Below are positions 24,068 to 32,391 of a DNA stretch of 48,430 nucleotides, in pieces. Below the pieces are notes generated by a model. The model saw nothing but the letters and a program-made list of their open reading frames with translations. It searched no databases and was not told the DNA's origin. Origin of the DNA: Bacteroidetes Order II. bacterium. GTDB taxonomy: Bacteria > Bacteroidota > Rhodothermia > Rhodothermales > UBA2364. The stretch spans positions 1 to 48,430 of the forward strand of contig JAEUSQ010000066.1 in NCBI GenBank assembly GCA_016788705.1, read 5' to 3'. Made by a program: the position numbers and the translations under genes. Position 1 is the first letter of the stretch. Each line of letters begins with the position of its first letter.

Positions 24068-26563
24068 ATGTTCAGAATTTTAAGTAGTTTAATACTAACC
24101 TTTTGTTTATTGATCAATTTGGTTCATGCCCAAACGACCCAACCAGAACCGAAATATCGCATTCTGGGCATTACCGTTGAAGGGGCTTCCGACGAGAATA
24201 CCCGTCGGGTGGTGTCTCAGTCGAGTGGTCTTGCAGTAGGGCAAGAGGTCACCATTCCCGGAGACGAAAAGTTTTCGGATGCGGTTAGAAGGTTATATCG
24301 TCTGGGATCTTTTTCCGATATTTCGGTGGTGGCAGAACGGATCATTGATCAGGGTGCCTACTTGGTCATTCGGGTTAAGGATGAGCCGTTATTGGGGGAA
24401 TATGCAATTACGGGTGTCCGAAAGTCCCAGAATGACGAACTCCGCAAGAAAATTGATTTATTACGAGGCAGACCTGTTAAGCCTGCGGATGTTGCCGTTG
24501 CTCGTCAACGCATTTTGGACCATTTTCAAGCCAAGGGAAACAGCTTGGTAAAAGTGGAGGTGGAAACCAAAATGGGTGATGATGGACGGAAAAACCTAAC
24601 ATTTAAGGTTGAACGTGGCCCCACATTGGAGGTCAAACAAATTGAAATCGTTGGGAATGAGTCCATTTCAAGCGCCCGCATCAAACGTAAAATGAAAGAC
24701 GTGAAGGAAGATAAGTGGTGGCGCTTTTTTAAAAAAAATACGTTTAACCGTGATAAGTTCGATGAAGCCCTTACTAAAGTGGTGGGAATGTACACCGAAA
24801 GAGGGTTTTATGCTGCTCATGTCGTGAAAGATTCCGTGTTTGTCTTTAGAGATGAAAAAGGAAAACCAGGCATGAAAGTTCGTTACGTACTGAATGAAGG
24901 TCCAAAATACCACATCCGTAAAATTGATTGGAACGGCAATACCGTTTATACCGATGATCAACTCTCCGTTGCATTGGGTCTTCAGAAAGGACAACCTTAT
25001 AATTCTAAACGGTTGGAACAAAACCTGTATATGACCAAAGAAGGGTCCGATGTTTCCAGCCTTTATATGAACCGAGGATACATGCAATTCCGTGTGATGC
25101 CAGAGGTTTTACAAGTCCCGGGTGATTCATTGGATCTGGTGTTTGATCTCTTCGAGGGGGATGTATTTCGGTTCGGGCAAATTAATATTGCGGGCAATTC
25201 TAAGACGAAAGACCACGTAGTCCGCCGCGAACTCAATACCGTTCCCGGCTCCATCTTTAGCCGTAGTGACCTGATAGACAGCCTAAACCGTCTGTCTCAA
25301 CTCAAGTACTTTGACCAGCAAAAATTGTATGGGGCCGATGCCATTGGTCAAAATATTGATCCCGAAAAAAAGACGGTGGACATTACATATAATCTGGCAG
25401 AGGTCAGTACAGATCAACTTCAGTTTTCTGGCGGCTGGGGAGGTTCTACGGTGGGGCTTATCCTCCAACTGGGAGTGACCTTTAATAATTTTTCTATTCA
25501 GAATACCTTTAATAAAAAGGCATGGAAACCGCTCCCTGCCGGAGATGGTCAGCAGTTTGCCGTCAGTGTTCAAGCAAGTGGTCGTTCTTATCAAAGTGGT
25601 AGCATTTCGTTTACAGAACCTTGGTTTCGTGGCAAACCACGTCCTATCGGTTTGTCGGTTTCTTATAACCGGTATAACCTAAATGCCTTACGCTATAGCA
25701 GCTACTATGGCCTTCCGATTGAGCAAGAGGAAACAACCGATAAACGGGAATTCTCAACGATTTCGGCCCAAGGGTCTTATGGACTTCGTTTGGCTTGGCC
25801 TGATCCTTACTTCCAGACTTCTTCCGCATTGGCGTATCGGCGGTATAACGTAAATTTCACCGGGGTAACGTCCTATTATGGATTACCTGTGGGCATTAAT
25901 CAAGAGGTCTCTTTTACCCAGAGTCTGTCGCGAGATACACGGTTTCCAGCCATTTTCCCAAGAGAAGGCTCTAGTGCCGTCCTTTCGGTCTCCGTTGCAC
26001 CGCCAATCTCTAATTTTATTCAGTACCACAAATGGAATTTTAAAAGCAATTACCTGATTCCCATAACCGGAGGTCTTTCTTTTTCGGCCAGTGCAGACTT
26101 TAGCTATGTGGGTTCACTAAATAGCAAAAAGCCGAACTTCGGCCTCTATCAAGTGGGTGGAGGGCCAATGGATTCACAGTATAATTATGATTTTGGGACG
26201 GAACGGGTGTTTTTACGGGGGTATCCTCTTTCCACAATCACACTGTTTCAATCGGACGGCTCACGAATTGGCGGAAGTTTATTAAACAAATACACCACCG
26301 AGTTGCGCCTTTTGGCTGTTCGCTCGCAGCAATTTACGCTTGAGCCATATGTGTTTTTTGATGCGGCCAATGTATATGATGGATTCGCCGCATGGAGCCC
26401 GTCCAGTTTGTACCGCTCTCTCGGAGTAGGTGGGCGGATATTTTTACCAATTCTTGGCATGGTGGAAGTTAGCTATGGGCGTAACCTTGATCCGTTTATT
26501 GATGGAACCAGCATGAATAAAGGAAGTTGGAGGCCTCAATTCACGATTGGTGGAAGTTTTTAA
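24068..26563 (+). CDS. bamA: Outer-membrane protein assembly factor BamA
   Basis: ATG 24068 (MFRILSSLIL) gives a clean signal peptide ending VHAQ and 831 residues. A TTG at 24050 is the alternative start. The N-terminal half consists of successive POTRA modules (for example YRILGITVEGA, LGEYAITGVRKS, LEVKQIEIVGNE, YHIRKIDWNGNTVY, FRFGQINIAGNSKT). The C-terminal half is the Omp85 barrel with a VFLRGYPLSTI motif, which matches the conserved VRGY/F loop, and ends WRPQFTIGGSF. It folds beta-barrel proteins into the outer membrane. Two OmpH/Skp chaperone genes follow, a common arrangement. Confidence 0.96.
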   Translation: MFRILSSLILTFCLLINLVHAQTTQPEPKYRILGITVEGASDENTRRVVSQSSGLAVGQEVTIPGDEKFSDAVRRLYRLGSFSDISVVAERIIDQGAYLVIRVKDEPLLGEYAITGVRKSQNDELRKKIDLLRGRPVKPADVAVARQRILDHFQAKGNSLVKVEVETKMGDDGRKNLTFKVERGPTLEVKQIEIVGNESISSARIKRKMKDVKEDKWWRFFKKNTFNRDKFDEALTKVVGMYTERGFYAAHVVKDSVFVFRDEKGKPGMKVRYVLNEGPKYHIRKIDWNGNTVYTDDQLSVALGLQKGQPYNSKRLEQNLYMTKEGSDVSSLYMNRGYMQFRVMPEVLQVPGDSLDLVFDLFEGDVFRFGQINIAGNSKTKDHVVRRELNTVPGSIFSRSDLIDSLNRLSQLKYFDQQKLYGADAIGQNIDPEKKTVDITYNLAEVSTDQLQFSGGWGGSTVGLILQLGVTFNNFSIQNTFNKKAWKPLPAGDGQQFAVSVQASGRSYQSGSISFTEPWFRGKPRPIGLSVSYNRYNLNALRYSSYYGLPIEQEETTDKREFSTISAQGSYGLRLAWPDPYFQTSSALAYRRYNVNFTGVTSYYGLPVGINQEVSFTQSLSRDTRFPAIFPREGSSAVLSVSVAPPISNFIQYHKWNFKSNYLIPITGGLSFSASADFSYVGSLNSKKPNFGLYQVGGGPMDSQYNYDFGTERVFLRGYPLSTITLFQSDGSRIGGSLLNKYTTELRLLAVRSQQFTLEPYVFFDAANVYDGFAAWSPSSLYRSLGVGGRIFLPILGMVEVSYGRNLDPFIDGTSMNKGSWRPQFTIGGSF

Positions 26564-26659
26564 CGGATAAAAGAGAGAAAATCTTTTTTGTCTTTTCGTG
26601 AAACAATGCGGCACCCTCATCACCCAAGCTGTATCTTTCATTATCTAAACCATTTTGCC

Positions 26660-27220
26660 ATGAAGAAAAGTATCTTCCTTATCGCGTTTATCGCACTTGT
26701 CTGGAACACGGATAGCGTTTTGGCACAACAAAAAATTGCGTACATTCGCTCCGAGTTCATTCTTGGTAAATTACCGGAATATGCCAGTGTGCAACAAAAA
26801 TTAGATCGCCTAACCCAAGACTGGGAAGGAGAACTACGCCGTAAAAAGCAAGAAAATGACGAGCTATTCCGTGAATATCAGGCGCGAGAGCTATTATACA
26901 CCCCCGAAAACCGAAATGCCAAACGCCAAGAAATCATCGAAAAGGAACGGGTACTCGAAGACCTGAGACGTCGCTATTTTGGACCAGAAGGAGAGTTGTT
27001 CAAACAACAAGAAGGCTTGATGAAGCCCATACAAGAGCGTGTGCTTACAGCAGTCGAGAAAGTGGCCCAACGAGATGGCTATGACTATGTATTTGATAAA
27101 AATGGCGACTTTGTATTTGTCTTTACGAAAGATCAGTTCGACCTGAGCGAACTTGTTTTGAAAGAACTGGGGATAGATTTGCGTAATATCAATGCACAGC
27201 CTCGCCCTAACCGAGACTGA
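26660..27220 (+). CDS. OmpH/Skp-family periplasmic chaperone (first copy)
   Basis: I start at ATG 26660 (MKKSIFLIAF), since the upstream extension to 26588 begins with TTG and does not look like a signal peptide. The 186-residue product has a signal peptide ending VLAQ and then KIAYIRSEFILGKLPEYASVQQ. A long charged coiled coil (about residues 45-125) follows, then the conserved YDYVFDKNGD type C-terminal strand. Skp trimers hold unfolded outer-membrane proteins in their helical tentacles and deliver them to BamA, encoded immediately upstream. Confidence 0.9.
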   Translation: MKKSIFLIAFIALVWNTDSVLAQQKIAYIRSEFILGKLPEYASVQQKLDRLTQDWEGELRRKKQENDELFREYQARELLYTPENRNAKRQEIIEKERVLEDLRRRYFGPEGELFKQQEGLMKPIQERVLTAVEKVAQRDGYDYVFDKNGDFVFVFTKDQFDLSELVLKELGIDLRNINAQPRPNRD

Positions 27221-27266
27221 TCTCCTATTGAACCTTGTAACCTAAATCTTTGATAAACCAAACATC

Positions 27267-27884
27267 ATGAACCACATTAAAAAGGCGTTTTTCCTCTTGG
27301 TCGTGCTCCTAGGAGTAAGCCAATCCCCAGTAGCAGCACAAACCCCAAAAATCGGTTATACTGAGCCGGGGCTTATTCTAACCCAAATGCCGGAGTATCG
27401 CTTAGTTTTACAAAAGTTAGATGCCGAATACCAGATGAGCGACGCCGAAATCCGCCTCAAAGCCCAGGAGTTTCAGACTAAATTGGACGACTATCAGCGG
27501 AAAGCCGCTTTTATGTCGGACTCTACGAAGGCACAAACCGAACGGGAACTCACTTCGTTGCAGGAAGCGGTCCAGCAAATGCAGCAGGACAAAACCCAAT
27601 TGCTGCGTCAAAAAGAAAGTGAAATGCTTCAACCACTTTTTGACAAAATCTCGGAGGCCATCAATACCGTTGCAAAAGAGAAAAATTTAGAATATGTCTT
27701 CTCTACACGAGTTTCGGAGTCTGGGCCAGTGTTGCTTTATTCCAAAGACGAGTCTGCCGACATCACACGGGCCGTAATGGAGAAGTTGGGCATCAAAGTA
27801 GAGGCAGCAACTCCTGCCGCCAATAAACCTGCTTCCAACGGGAACAGGCCTGCCCCTTCGGGCAACAATAAGCCCAAAAACTAA
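27267..27884 (+). CDS. OmpH/Skp-family periplasmic chaperone (second copy)
   Basis: The 205-residue protein has a signal peptide ending VAAQ and the family opening KIGYTEPGLILTQMPEYRLV. A charged coiled coil (about 45-130) is followed by LEYVFSTRVSESGP. It ends in a low-complexity Asn/Pro/Ala tail (PAANKPASNGNRPAPS) that the first copy lacks. It is a tandem paralogue of the preceding gene after 46 bases and probably shares its transcript, which ends at the terminator at 27898. Confidence 0.9.
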   Translation: MNHIKKAFFLLVVLLGVSQSPVAAQTPKIGYTEPGLILTQMPEYRLVLQKLDAEYQMSDAEIRLKAQEFQTKLDDYQRKAAFMSDSTKAQTERELTSLQEAVQQMQQDKTQLLRQKESEMLQPLFDKISEAINTVAKEKNLEYVFSTRVSESGPVLLYSKDESADITRAVMEKLGIKVEAATPAANKPASNGNRPAPSGNNKPKN

Positions 27885-27897
27885 ACGATTGGTATTT

Positions 27898-27933
27898 AAC
27901 GGCTCTTTCCTTTTGGCAAGGGCCGTTTTTTTT
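27898..27933 (+). terminator. Rho-independent terminator of the bamA-skp-skp unit
   Basis: AACGGCTCTT (27898-27907) pairs with AAGGGCCGTT (27918-27927) with one G-U pair, and a run of eight T follows. Confidence 0.88.
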
Positions 27934-28233
27934 GTTGTGCCCAGTCCTAAAATTGCCTAAATTCCGCAATAGGTAAAAACCATTCAGCCCTTTTACCGTC
28001 CTTTTCCCACCATGTATGAATTATAAAACTTGCAGCCAAGAGGTTACGAAGTGCTCTGTTTTTGCGGCTTCAAAGACACCCTTTTGTTTTTTATGCAAAA
28101 CAAAGCGCTTTTTTTAACGCTAAAGGTTTAAAAAATCGTACATAGTGTTGTGGCTGATTGCGAAATAAACTATTTTCGCCGAAACGTTTTCTTTAAAACC
28201 CTATTCCATTAACCTAAACATCATAACAAAGGT
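27934..28233 (+). other. Upstream region of the exb-tonB cluster
   Basis: About 300 bases without a gene. It is AT-rich with T/A runs and two loose inverted repeats, and contains the promoter candidate at 28147-28178. No RNA gene is recognised. Confidence 0.4.
28147..28178 (+). promoter_or_regulatory. Candidate promoter of exbB
   Basis: GTTG (28147-28150) is followed after 20 bases by TATTTTCG (28171-28178), one mismatch from the Bacteroidetes -7 box TAnnTTTG. The spacing suits the -33/-7 arrangement. Transcription would start about 50 bases before the exbB ATG. Confidence 0.3.
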
Positions 28234-29046
28234 ATGGCAACCAACACGAAAACCGCCAAAAAGACCAGTGCAGGCTTTCCGGTAGCACTTGTAATCCCAG
28301 TGATCTTTATCATAACCTGGTTGATTTACTTGTTCGTACTCGGAGACGGAAGTAACTTCCAAGGTGGCAACAATGCAAACGAACCATTACCGGGGAATTA
28401 TCTGGGCGTGGTGTATAAAGGGGGCTTTATTGTACCCTTCCTGATGGGATTCTTACTTATTGTAGTCGTCGCGATGCTCGAACGCTTCTTTACGCTGAAT
28501 AAAGCCAAAGGAAAAGGTTCTATCGCTGCTTTTGTACGTAAAATCCAAGCCTATCTCCATGCAAATGACGTAGAAGGCGCCATTGCTGAATGCGATAAAC
28601 AACGCGGCTCCGTAGCAAACGTCGTTCGCAATGGCTTGGTAAAATATGGCCAAATGCAAAACGATTCAAGTTTAAGCATGGATCAGAAAGTAGGTGCTAT
28701 TGCTTCTGAAATTGAAGAGTCCACCTCGTTGGAATTACCGATCTTGGAAAAAAACCTTCCAATTTTGGCCACCTTGGCACCTACCGCCACTCTCCTCGGT
28801 CTGATCGGTACAGTACTTGGGATGATCAAAGCTTTTGCTGCACTTGCAAACGCTGGTGCACCAGATGCTGGCGCGCTTGCTACAGGTATCTCGGAGGCCC
28901 TGATCAATACTGCTCTGGGAATTTCCACTTCCTTCTTTGCCATTATTGCATACTCTTACTTCACAAATAAGATTGACCAGATGACCTATGGCATTGATGA
29001 AGCCAGTTTCTCGATGCAACAAACGTTTACCAACATGAACCGTTAA
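28234..29046 (+). CDS. exbB: MotA/TolQ/ExbB proton channel protein
   Basis: The 270-residue protein has a first helix near residues 15-35 and a second at about 62-86 (FIVPFLMGFLLIVVVAMLERF). A cytoplasmic domain follows, then the signature pair of helices (about 170-245; LPILATLAPTATLLGLIGTVLGMIKAF and ALINTALGISTSFFAIIAYSYF). It forms the pentameric proton channel that, with ExbD, powers TonB. It heads the cluster exbB-exbD-exbD-tonB. The extra N-terminal helix before the conserved core is common in Bacteroidota members. Confidence 0.93.
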   Translation: MATNTKTAKKTSAGFPVALVIPVIFIITWLIYLFVLGDGSNFQGGNNANEPLPGNYLGVVYKGGFIVPFLMGFLLIVVVAMLERFFTLNKAKGKGSIAAFVRKIQAYLHANDVEGAIAECDKQRGSVANVVRNGLVKYGQMQNDSSLSMDQKVGAIASEIEESTSLELPILEKNLPILATLAPTATLLGLIGTVLGMIKAFAALANAGAPDAGALATGISEALINTALGISTSFFAIIAYSYFTNKIDQMTYGIDEASFSMQQTFTNMNR

Positions 29047-29091
29047 CCAGACGGTTTCTCTGAACCCGTCCACATTTAACCCTAACGGATT

Positions 29092-29700
29092 ATGCCAAAA
29101 GTCAATATTAAACGTAAGAGTACCGTACTCGACATGACGGCGATGGTGGACGTTTCTTTCCTGTTGCTTACGTTCTTCATTATGACCACCCAGTTCCGCT
29201 CGCCAGAGCCGATCATTGTGGATACGCCGTCTTCGATCTCGGATACCAAAGTACCTGATATGGACATTATGACCATTTCAGTGGACAAAGAGGACAAAAT
29301 CTATTTTACCATAGACAATCCTAAGTACCGAGAAGCCTTGCTCGACAATATGCGCACCAAGTACCCCCAACTCCAACTAAATGCAACCCAAAAGAAGCAT
29401 TTTGTTTATGGAAGTTCGGTGGGTTCACCCATTAGCCAATTGCCAAGTCTCCTAAATAATCCTCCTGCAGAACATGCCAAAATTAAACAATTAGGAATTC
29501 CTGCAGACTCCACCAACAATGAGTTGGGGAATTGGATTGTTCAGGGCCGATTTGCGAACCCCAAAGTTCGTATAACGGTTAAGGCGGATGCGAGTGCAAA
29601 ATATCCGACCATCAAAAAGGTGATTAAGACGCTGACAGAACGTGACATCAACAAATTTAACCTGATTACGGACTTGGAAGAGAAACCCAAGAACTTGTAA
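29092..29700 (+). CDS. exbD: ExbD/TolR-family protein (first copy)
   Basis: The 202-residue protein has a single N-terminal helix containing the proton-carrying aspartate: DMTAMVDVSFLLLTFF with Asp20 corresponding to Asp25 of E. coli ExbD. The periplasmic domain is larger than in classical ExbD and ends in the usual RITVKADASAKYPTIKKVIKTL region. It lies 45 bases after exbB and 34 bases before the second exbD-like gene. Confidence 0.93.
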   Translation: MPKVNIKRKSTVLDMTAMVDVSFLLLTFFIMTTQFRSPEPIIVDTPSSISDTKVPDMDIMTISVDKEDKIYFTIDNPKYREALLDNMRTKYPQLQLNATQKKHFVYGSSVGSPISQLPSLLNNPPAEHAKIKQLGIPADSTNNELGNWIVQGRFANPKVRITVKADASAKYPTIKKVIKTLTERDINKFNLITDLEEKPKNL

Positions 29701-29734
29701 TCTGTCCTTTTTTAACCGCTAAATGTAAACAAAA

Positions 29735-30280
29735 ATGGCAGATATAGAACCGAGTGGTGGTCAGGAAAAAGGTGGGAAGAAACGATCTAAAAAGTTGTCC
29801 ACCCGCGTTGATTTTACGCCGATGGTGGACCTTGCCTTTCTCTTAATCACCTTCTTCATGCTGACTACTACGTTTGCCAAGCCGCAAGCGATGGAAATCA
29901 ACATGCCGGAAAAGGAAAAGCCTGGAGACCCGGCTCCTCCCGAAGTAAAAGCATCCACCGTGATGACCTTACTTTTAGGGAAAAATAATAAAATCGTTTA
30001 TTACGAAGGGTTGCCTGAAGAAGGGGCTAATACGAAAACTGAGGTGACCGACTTTGGTGCCAATGGAATTCGGAAAGCCCTGATCAAGAAAAAACAAGAG
30101 GTAGATGCCCGTGAAGACAAAAAGGACAAAACCCTTGTTTTGATTAAGCCTTCTGACGACAGCAATTACCGGAATTTGGTGGATAGCATTGATGAAATGG
30201 CCATTACGGGCATTAAGCGTTATGCGATCATCGAATTGCAACCCGTAGAAAAAGACTTGCTAAAAAAAGCTGGTTATTAA
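29735..30280 (+). CDS. exbD: ExbD/TolR-family protein (second copy)
   Basis: The 181-residue protein has a charged cytoplasmic N-terminus (KKRSKKLSTR), the transmembrane segment VDFTPMVDLAFLLITFFML with Asp31 in the conserved position, and a periplasmic domain with LVLIKPSDDSNYRNLVD. Two non-identical ExbD proteins per cluster are normal in Bacteroidota and may form a heterodimer inside the ExbB pentamer. A 78-base gap containing a nested inverted repeat separates it from tonB. Confidence 0.93.
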   Translation: MADIEPSGGQEKGGKKRSKKLSTRVDFTPMVDLAFLLITFFMLTTTFAKPQAMEINMPEKEKPGDPAPPEVKASTVMTLLLGKNNKIVYYEGLPEEGANTKTEVTDFGANGIRKALIKKKQEVDAREDKKDKTLVLIKPSDDSNYRNLVDSIDEMAITGIKRYAIIELQPVEKDLLKKAGY

Positions 30281-30288
30281 AACAATAA

Positions 30289-30352
30289 GTTAACTCCCGT
30301 TTCGTTATAATGATAGATTACGTAATCTTTCCTATTTTTACGAAACGTTAAC
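30289..30352 (+). promoter_or_regulatory. Nested inverted repeat between exbD and tonB
   Basis: The outer arms are GTTAAC (30289-30294) plus CGTTTCGT (30298-30305) against ACGAAACGTTAAC (30340-30352), giving a 13-bp stem with a 4-base bulge. Between them lies a perfect 14-base palindrome AGATTACGTAATCT (30315-30328). The structure ends 6 bases before the tonB ATG and has no T tract. It may be an operator, an RNA processing site or a translation switch that sets TonB level relative to ExbB/ExbD. Confidence 0.6.
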
Positions 30353-30358
30353 CCAATA

Positions 30359-31222
30359 ATGAATATGGCTACAGTTAACCCGCAAGAAGTCCCGGAACTT
30401 ATGGAGCTTATCTTCGCCAATCGCAATAAAGCGTATGGTGCTTATGAACTTCGTAAGATATTTCCGACCTTTTATCGTCGTGCGGCAGTACTTGGCATCT
30501 TGTTGGTGGGGACGGCTATTAGTGCACCTTTGTTGATCACCAAATTTGGCCTTAACCAAAAGGAAAAGGAGGTAAACGTAGTGGCGAAGTTGGAGAACCT
30601 TCCGCCGCCACCGCCGATCAACGATAAAAATGAGCCGCCACCACCGCCCCCTCCGGTACCACCGCCCCCCGTCCGTCCGACGGTTCGGTTTGTGGAACCT
30701 GTTGTGAAACGTGATGCCGAAGTGCGCGACGAAGAACCACCTCCGATGATTGAGGAGATGGAGAACAAAGACATCAGCACCAAGACGCAAGAGGGCGATA
30801 TTAATGCAAAGCCCGTGATTGAAGATGTGGTGTATGTAGAAGCCCCACCTAAGGAAGAGGAAAAGAAAGTTGTTGAAGCACCGAAGGAAGAAAAGCCTAA
30901 AGAGCCAGAAATTTTCACCTTCGTAGAGCAGCAACCAGAATTTCCAGGTGGAGCGGCTGCGATGAACGAATACCTCCAAAGCAATATTCAATACCCCGAA
31001 ATTGCGCGTCGTGCAGGGATCGAAGGCCCCGTATTCGTCCAGTTTGTTGTGGATGAATCAGGTCGGATTTCTCAAGCGCAAGTGGTGCGGAGTATTGGCG
31101 GCGGTTGTGACGAGGAAGCCCTGCGTGTGGTGAATGCCATGCCTGCTTGGCGTCCTGGGAAGCAAAATGGTCAGCCTGTGAAAGTACGATATACTGTTCA
31201 GGTTCGCTTCCGTCTTCGTTAA
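30359..31222 (+). CDS. tonB: TonB energy transducer
   Basis: The 287-residue protein has a cytoplasmic N-terminus with the Bacteroidota-type motif ANRNKAYGAYELRK, one membrane helix (about 41-60) and a long proline-rich and Glu/Lys-rich spacer (about 78-180, repeated Pro-Pro and PPKEEEKK type segments). The TonB C-terminal domain (about 190-287) has QPEFPGGAAAMNEYL, IQYPEIARRAGIEG, VVDESGRI and GGCDEEALRVVNAMPAWRPG. It transmits proton-motive-force energy from ExbB/ExbD to receptors such as the one at 401-3274. ATG 30365 is an alternative start two codons later. Confidence 0.94.
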   Translation: MNMATVNPQEVPELMELIFANRNKAYGAYELRKIFPTFYRRAAVLGILLVGTAISAPLLITKFGLNQKEKEVNVVAKLENLPPPPPINDKNEPPPPPPPVPPPPVRPTVRFVEPVVKRDAEVRDEEPPPMIEEMENKDISTKTQEGDINAKPVIEDVVYVEAPPKEEEKKVVEAPKEEKPKEPEIFTFVEQQPEFPGGAAAMNEYLQSNIQYPEIARRAGIEGPVFVQFVVDESGRISQAQVVRSIGGGCDEEALRVVNAMPAWRPGKQNGQPVKVRYTVQVRFRLR

Positions 31223-31246
31223 TACAAGGGTAGTACACCTTTTTTT

Positions 31247-31282
31247 AAGCCTCGCAGCATCAAATCTGCGGGGCTTTTTTTT
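31247..31282 (+). terminator. Rho-independent terminator of the exb-tonB cluster
   Basis: AAGCCTCGCAG (31247-31257) pairs with CTGCGGGGCTT (31266-31276) with one U-G pair, followed by a T tract to 31282. Confidence 0.88.
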
Positions 31283-31295
31283 AAAACTTTTTTAT

Positions 31296-31445
31296 GTGCC
31301 ATACGAGCGCGGTCATTATCAAGCCGAATGGGCGTCAGCCGTGTATAGCATTTTGCAGATTCAAAAACTGGACAGGCGTGCCGTAGATTACTATCTTGGT
31401 GAGACAAAAGTTAATATAAACCAACGACCTATACTTGATGCCTAA
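31296..31445 (+). CDS. Small protein of 49 residues, translationally overlapping the next gene
   Basis: A GTG-started ORF begins 13 bases after the tonB terminator and ends in TAA at 31443-31445, overlapping the ATG of the dehydrogenase gene (31438) by 8 bases. The peptide starts VPYERGHYQAEWASAVYS and continues with LDRRAVDYYLGET, ending QRPILDA. Codon choice and the mix of aromatic and charged residues look protein-like, and the overlap matches the tight coupling of the following genes. I do not know a family for it. It is short enough that automated gene finders may skip it. No ATG start is available in frame. Confidence 0.5.
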   Translation: MPYERGHYQAEWASAVYSILQIQKLDRRAVDYYLGETKVNINQRPILDA

Positions 31446-32391
31446 AATTGTTGTTTTAGACGGCTTTGCCCTCAATCCTGGTGACTTGTCATGGTCGTCA
31501 CTTCAAAGCCTTGGAGAGACGACTATTTACGATCGAACCATGTCATACGAGGTAGCGGAACGTTGCCAGAGCGCGGAAATTATTGTTACCAATAAAGTGC
31601 GCTTGGAAGCCGCTCTGATCAAAGCCCTTCCGCATCTGAAAGCCATTATGGTTTCGGCAACGGGCCATGATGTCGTGGATGGCTATGCGGCACAACTCCG
31701 GGGCATTCCCGTTTGCAATGTAGCGGGATATGGGCCTGATGCCGTGGCACAACACACCTTTGCGTTGTTGCTTTCGCTTATTAATCGTGTAGGAGAATAC
31801 CAGAATGATGTACAAGCAGGTGGGTGGACACAACGTGGCGATTGGTGCTATTACCTATATTACCCTATTGAATTATCCGGAAAAACAATAGGATTAATCG
31901 GATTTGGGCAAATTGCCAAGCGCGTGGCCCGCATTGCTATAGGATTTGGAATGAAGGTAGTGGCTTATACACCGCGTCCGAAGCACCACCCCTCGGTCCA
32001 TTTTTTGCCATTAGACGAGGTTTTTCAAATAAGCGATGTTGTTAGTTTGCATTGCCCTTTAACGGCCTCCAATGCAAACATGGTGAATGCAGGGCGACTT
32101 GCCCTCATGTATCCTTCTGCGTATCTTATCAACACGGCGAGGGGCGGCCTTGTGGATGAAAAGGCGCTACAGTTGGCCCTGTTTCGGAAACAAATAGCTG
32201 GTGCGGCACTCGATGTTTTGTCGGTAGAGCCTCCGCCCATAGACCATCCGTTGCTCGGCATAGAAAACTGTATCATAACCCCGCATGTTGCGTGGGCTGC
32301 ATACGAAACCCGCAAACGACTTCTTGGCCTAATGGTGGAAAATATTCGGGCATTTTTGGCTGGCAAGCCTATAAACGTAGTCAATGGATGA
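31438..32391 (+). CDS. D-2-hydroxyacid dehydrogenase, NAD(P)-dependent
   Basis: ATG 31438 gives 317 residues (a TTG precedes it at 31435). The Rossmann motif GLIGFGQIAKRVA and the segments VSATGHDVVD, AVAQHTFALLLSL, CPLTASNANMVN, LINTARGGLVDE (catalytic Arg) and ITPHVAWAA (catalytic His), with a Glu near SVEPPPIDHP, define the D-isomer-specific 2-hydroxyacid dehydrogenase family, closest in style to glycerate/hydroxypyruvate reductases. It reduces a 2-oxoacid to the D-hydroxyacid or the reverse in the cytoplasm. It overlaps the 49-residue ORF at its start, and its TGA overlaps the modA ATG as ATGA, which is unusual company for a molybdate transporter. Confidence 0.9.
   Translation: MPKIVVLDGFALNPGDLSWSSLQSLGETTIYDRTMSYEVAERCQSAEIIVTNKVRLEAALIKALPHLKAIMVSATGHDVVDGYAAQLRGIPVCNVAGYGPDAVAQHTFALLLSLINRVGEYQNDVQAGGWTQRGDWCYYLYYPIELSGKTIGLIGFGQIAKRVARIAIGFGMKVVAYTPRPKHHPSVHFLPLDEVFQISDVVSLHCPLTASNANMVNAGRLALMYPSAYLINTARGGLVDEKALQLALFRKQIAGAALDVLSVEPPPIDHPLLGIENCIITPHVAWAAYETRKRLLGLMVENIRAFLAGKPINVVNG

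Noticed and set aside
30338-30991. 217- and 170-codon minus-strand ORFs opposite tonB
   Set aside because: They arise from the proline-rich codons of tonB read backwards (Gly/Arg-rich and Trp/Arg-rich text) and have no independent support.
31219-31407. Minus-strand ORF containing SHQDSNLRHACPVF, reminiscent of spurious ORFs read across tRNA genes
   Set aside because: I could not fold a cloverleaf on either strand, and the plus strand holds a better 49-residue frame plus the tonB terminator; the ORF is a shadow.
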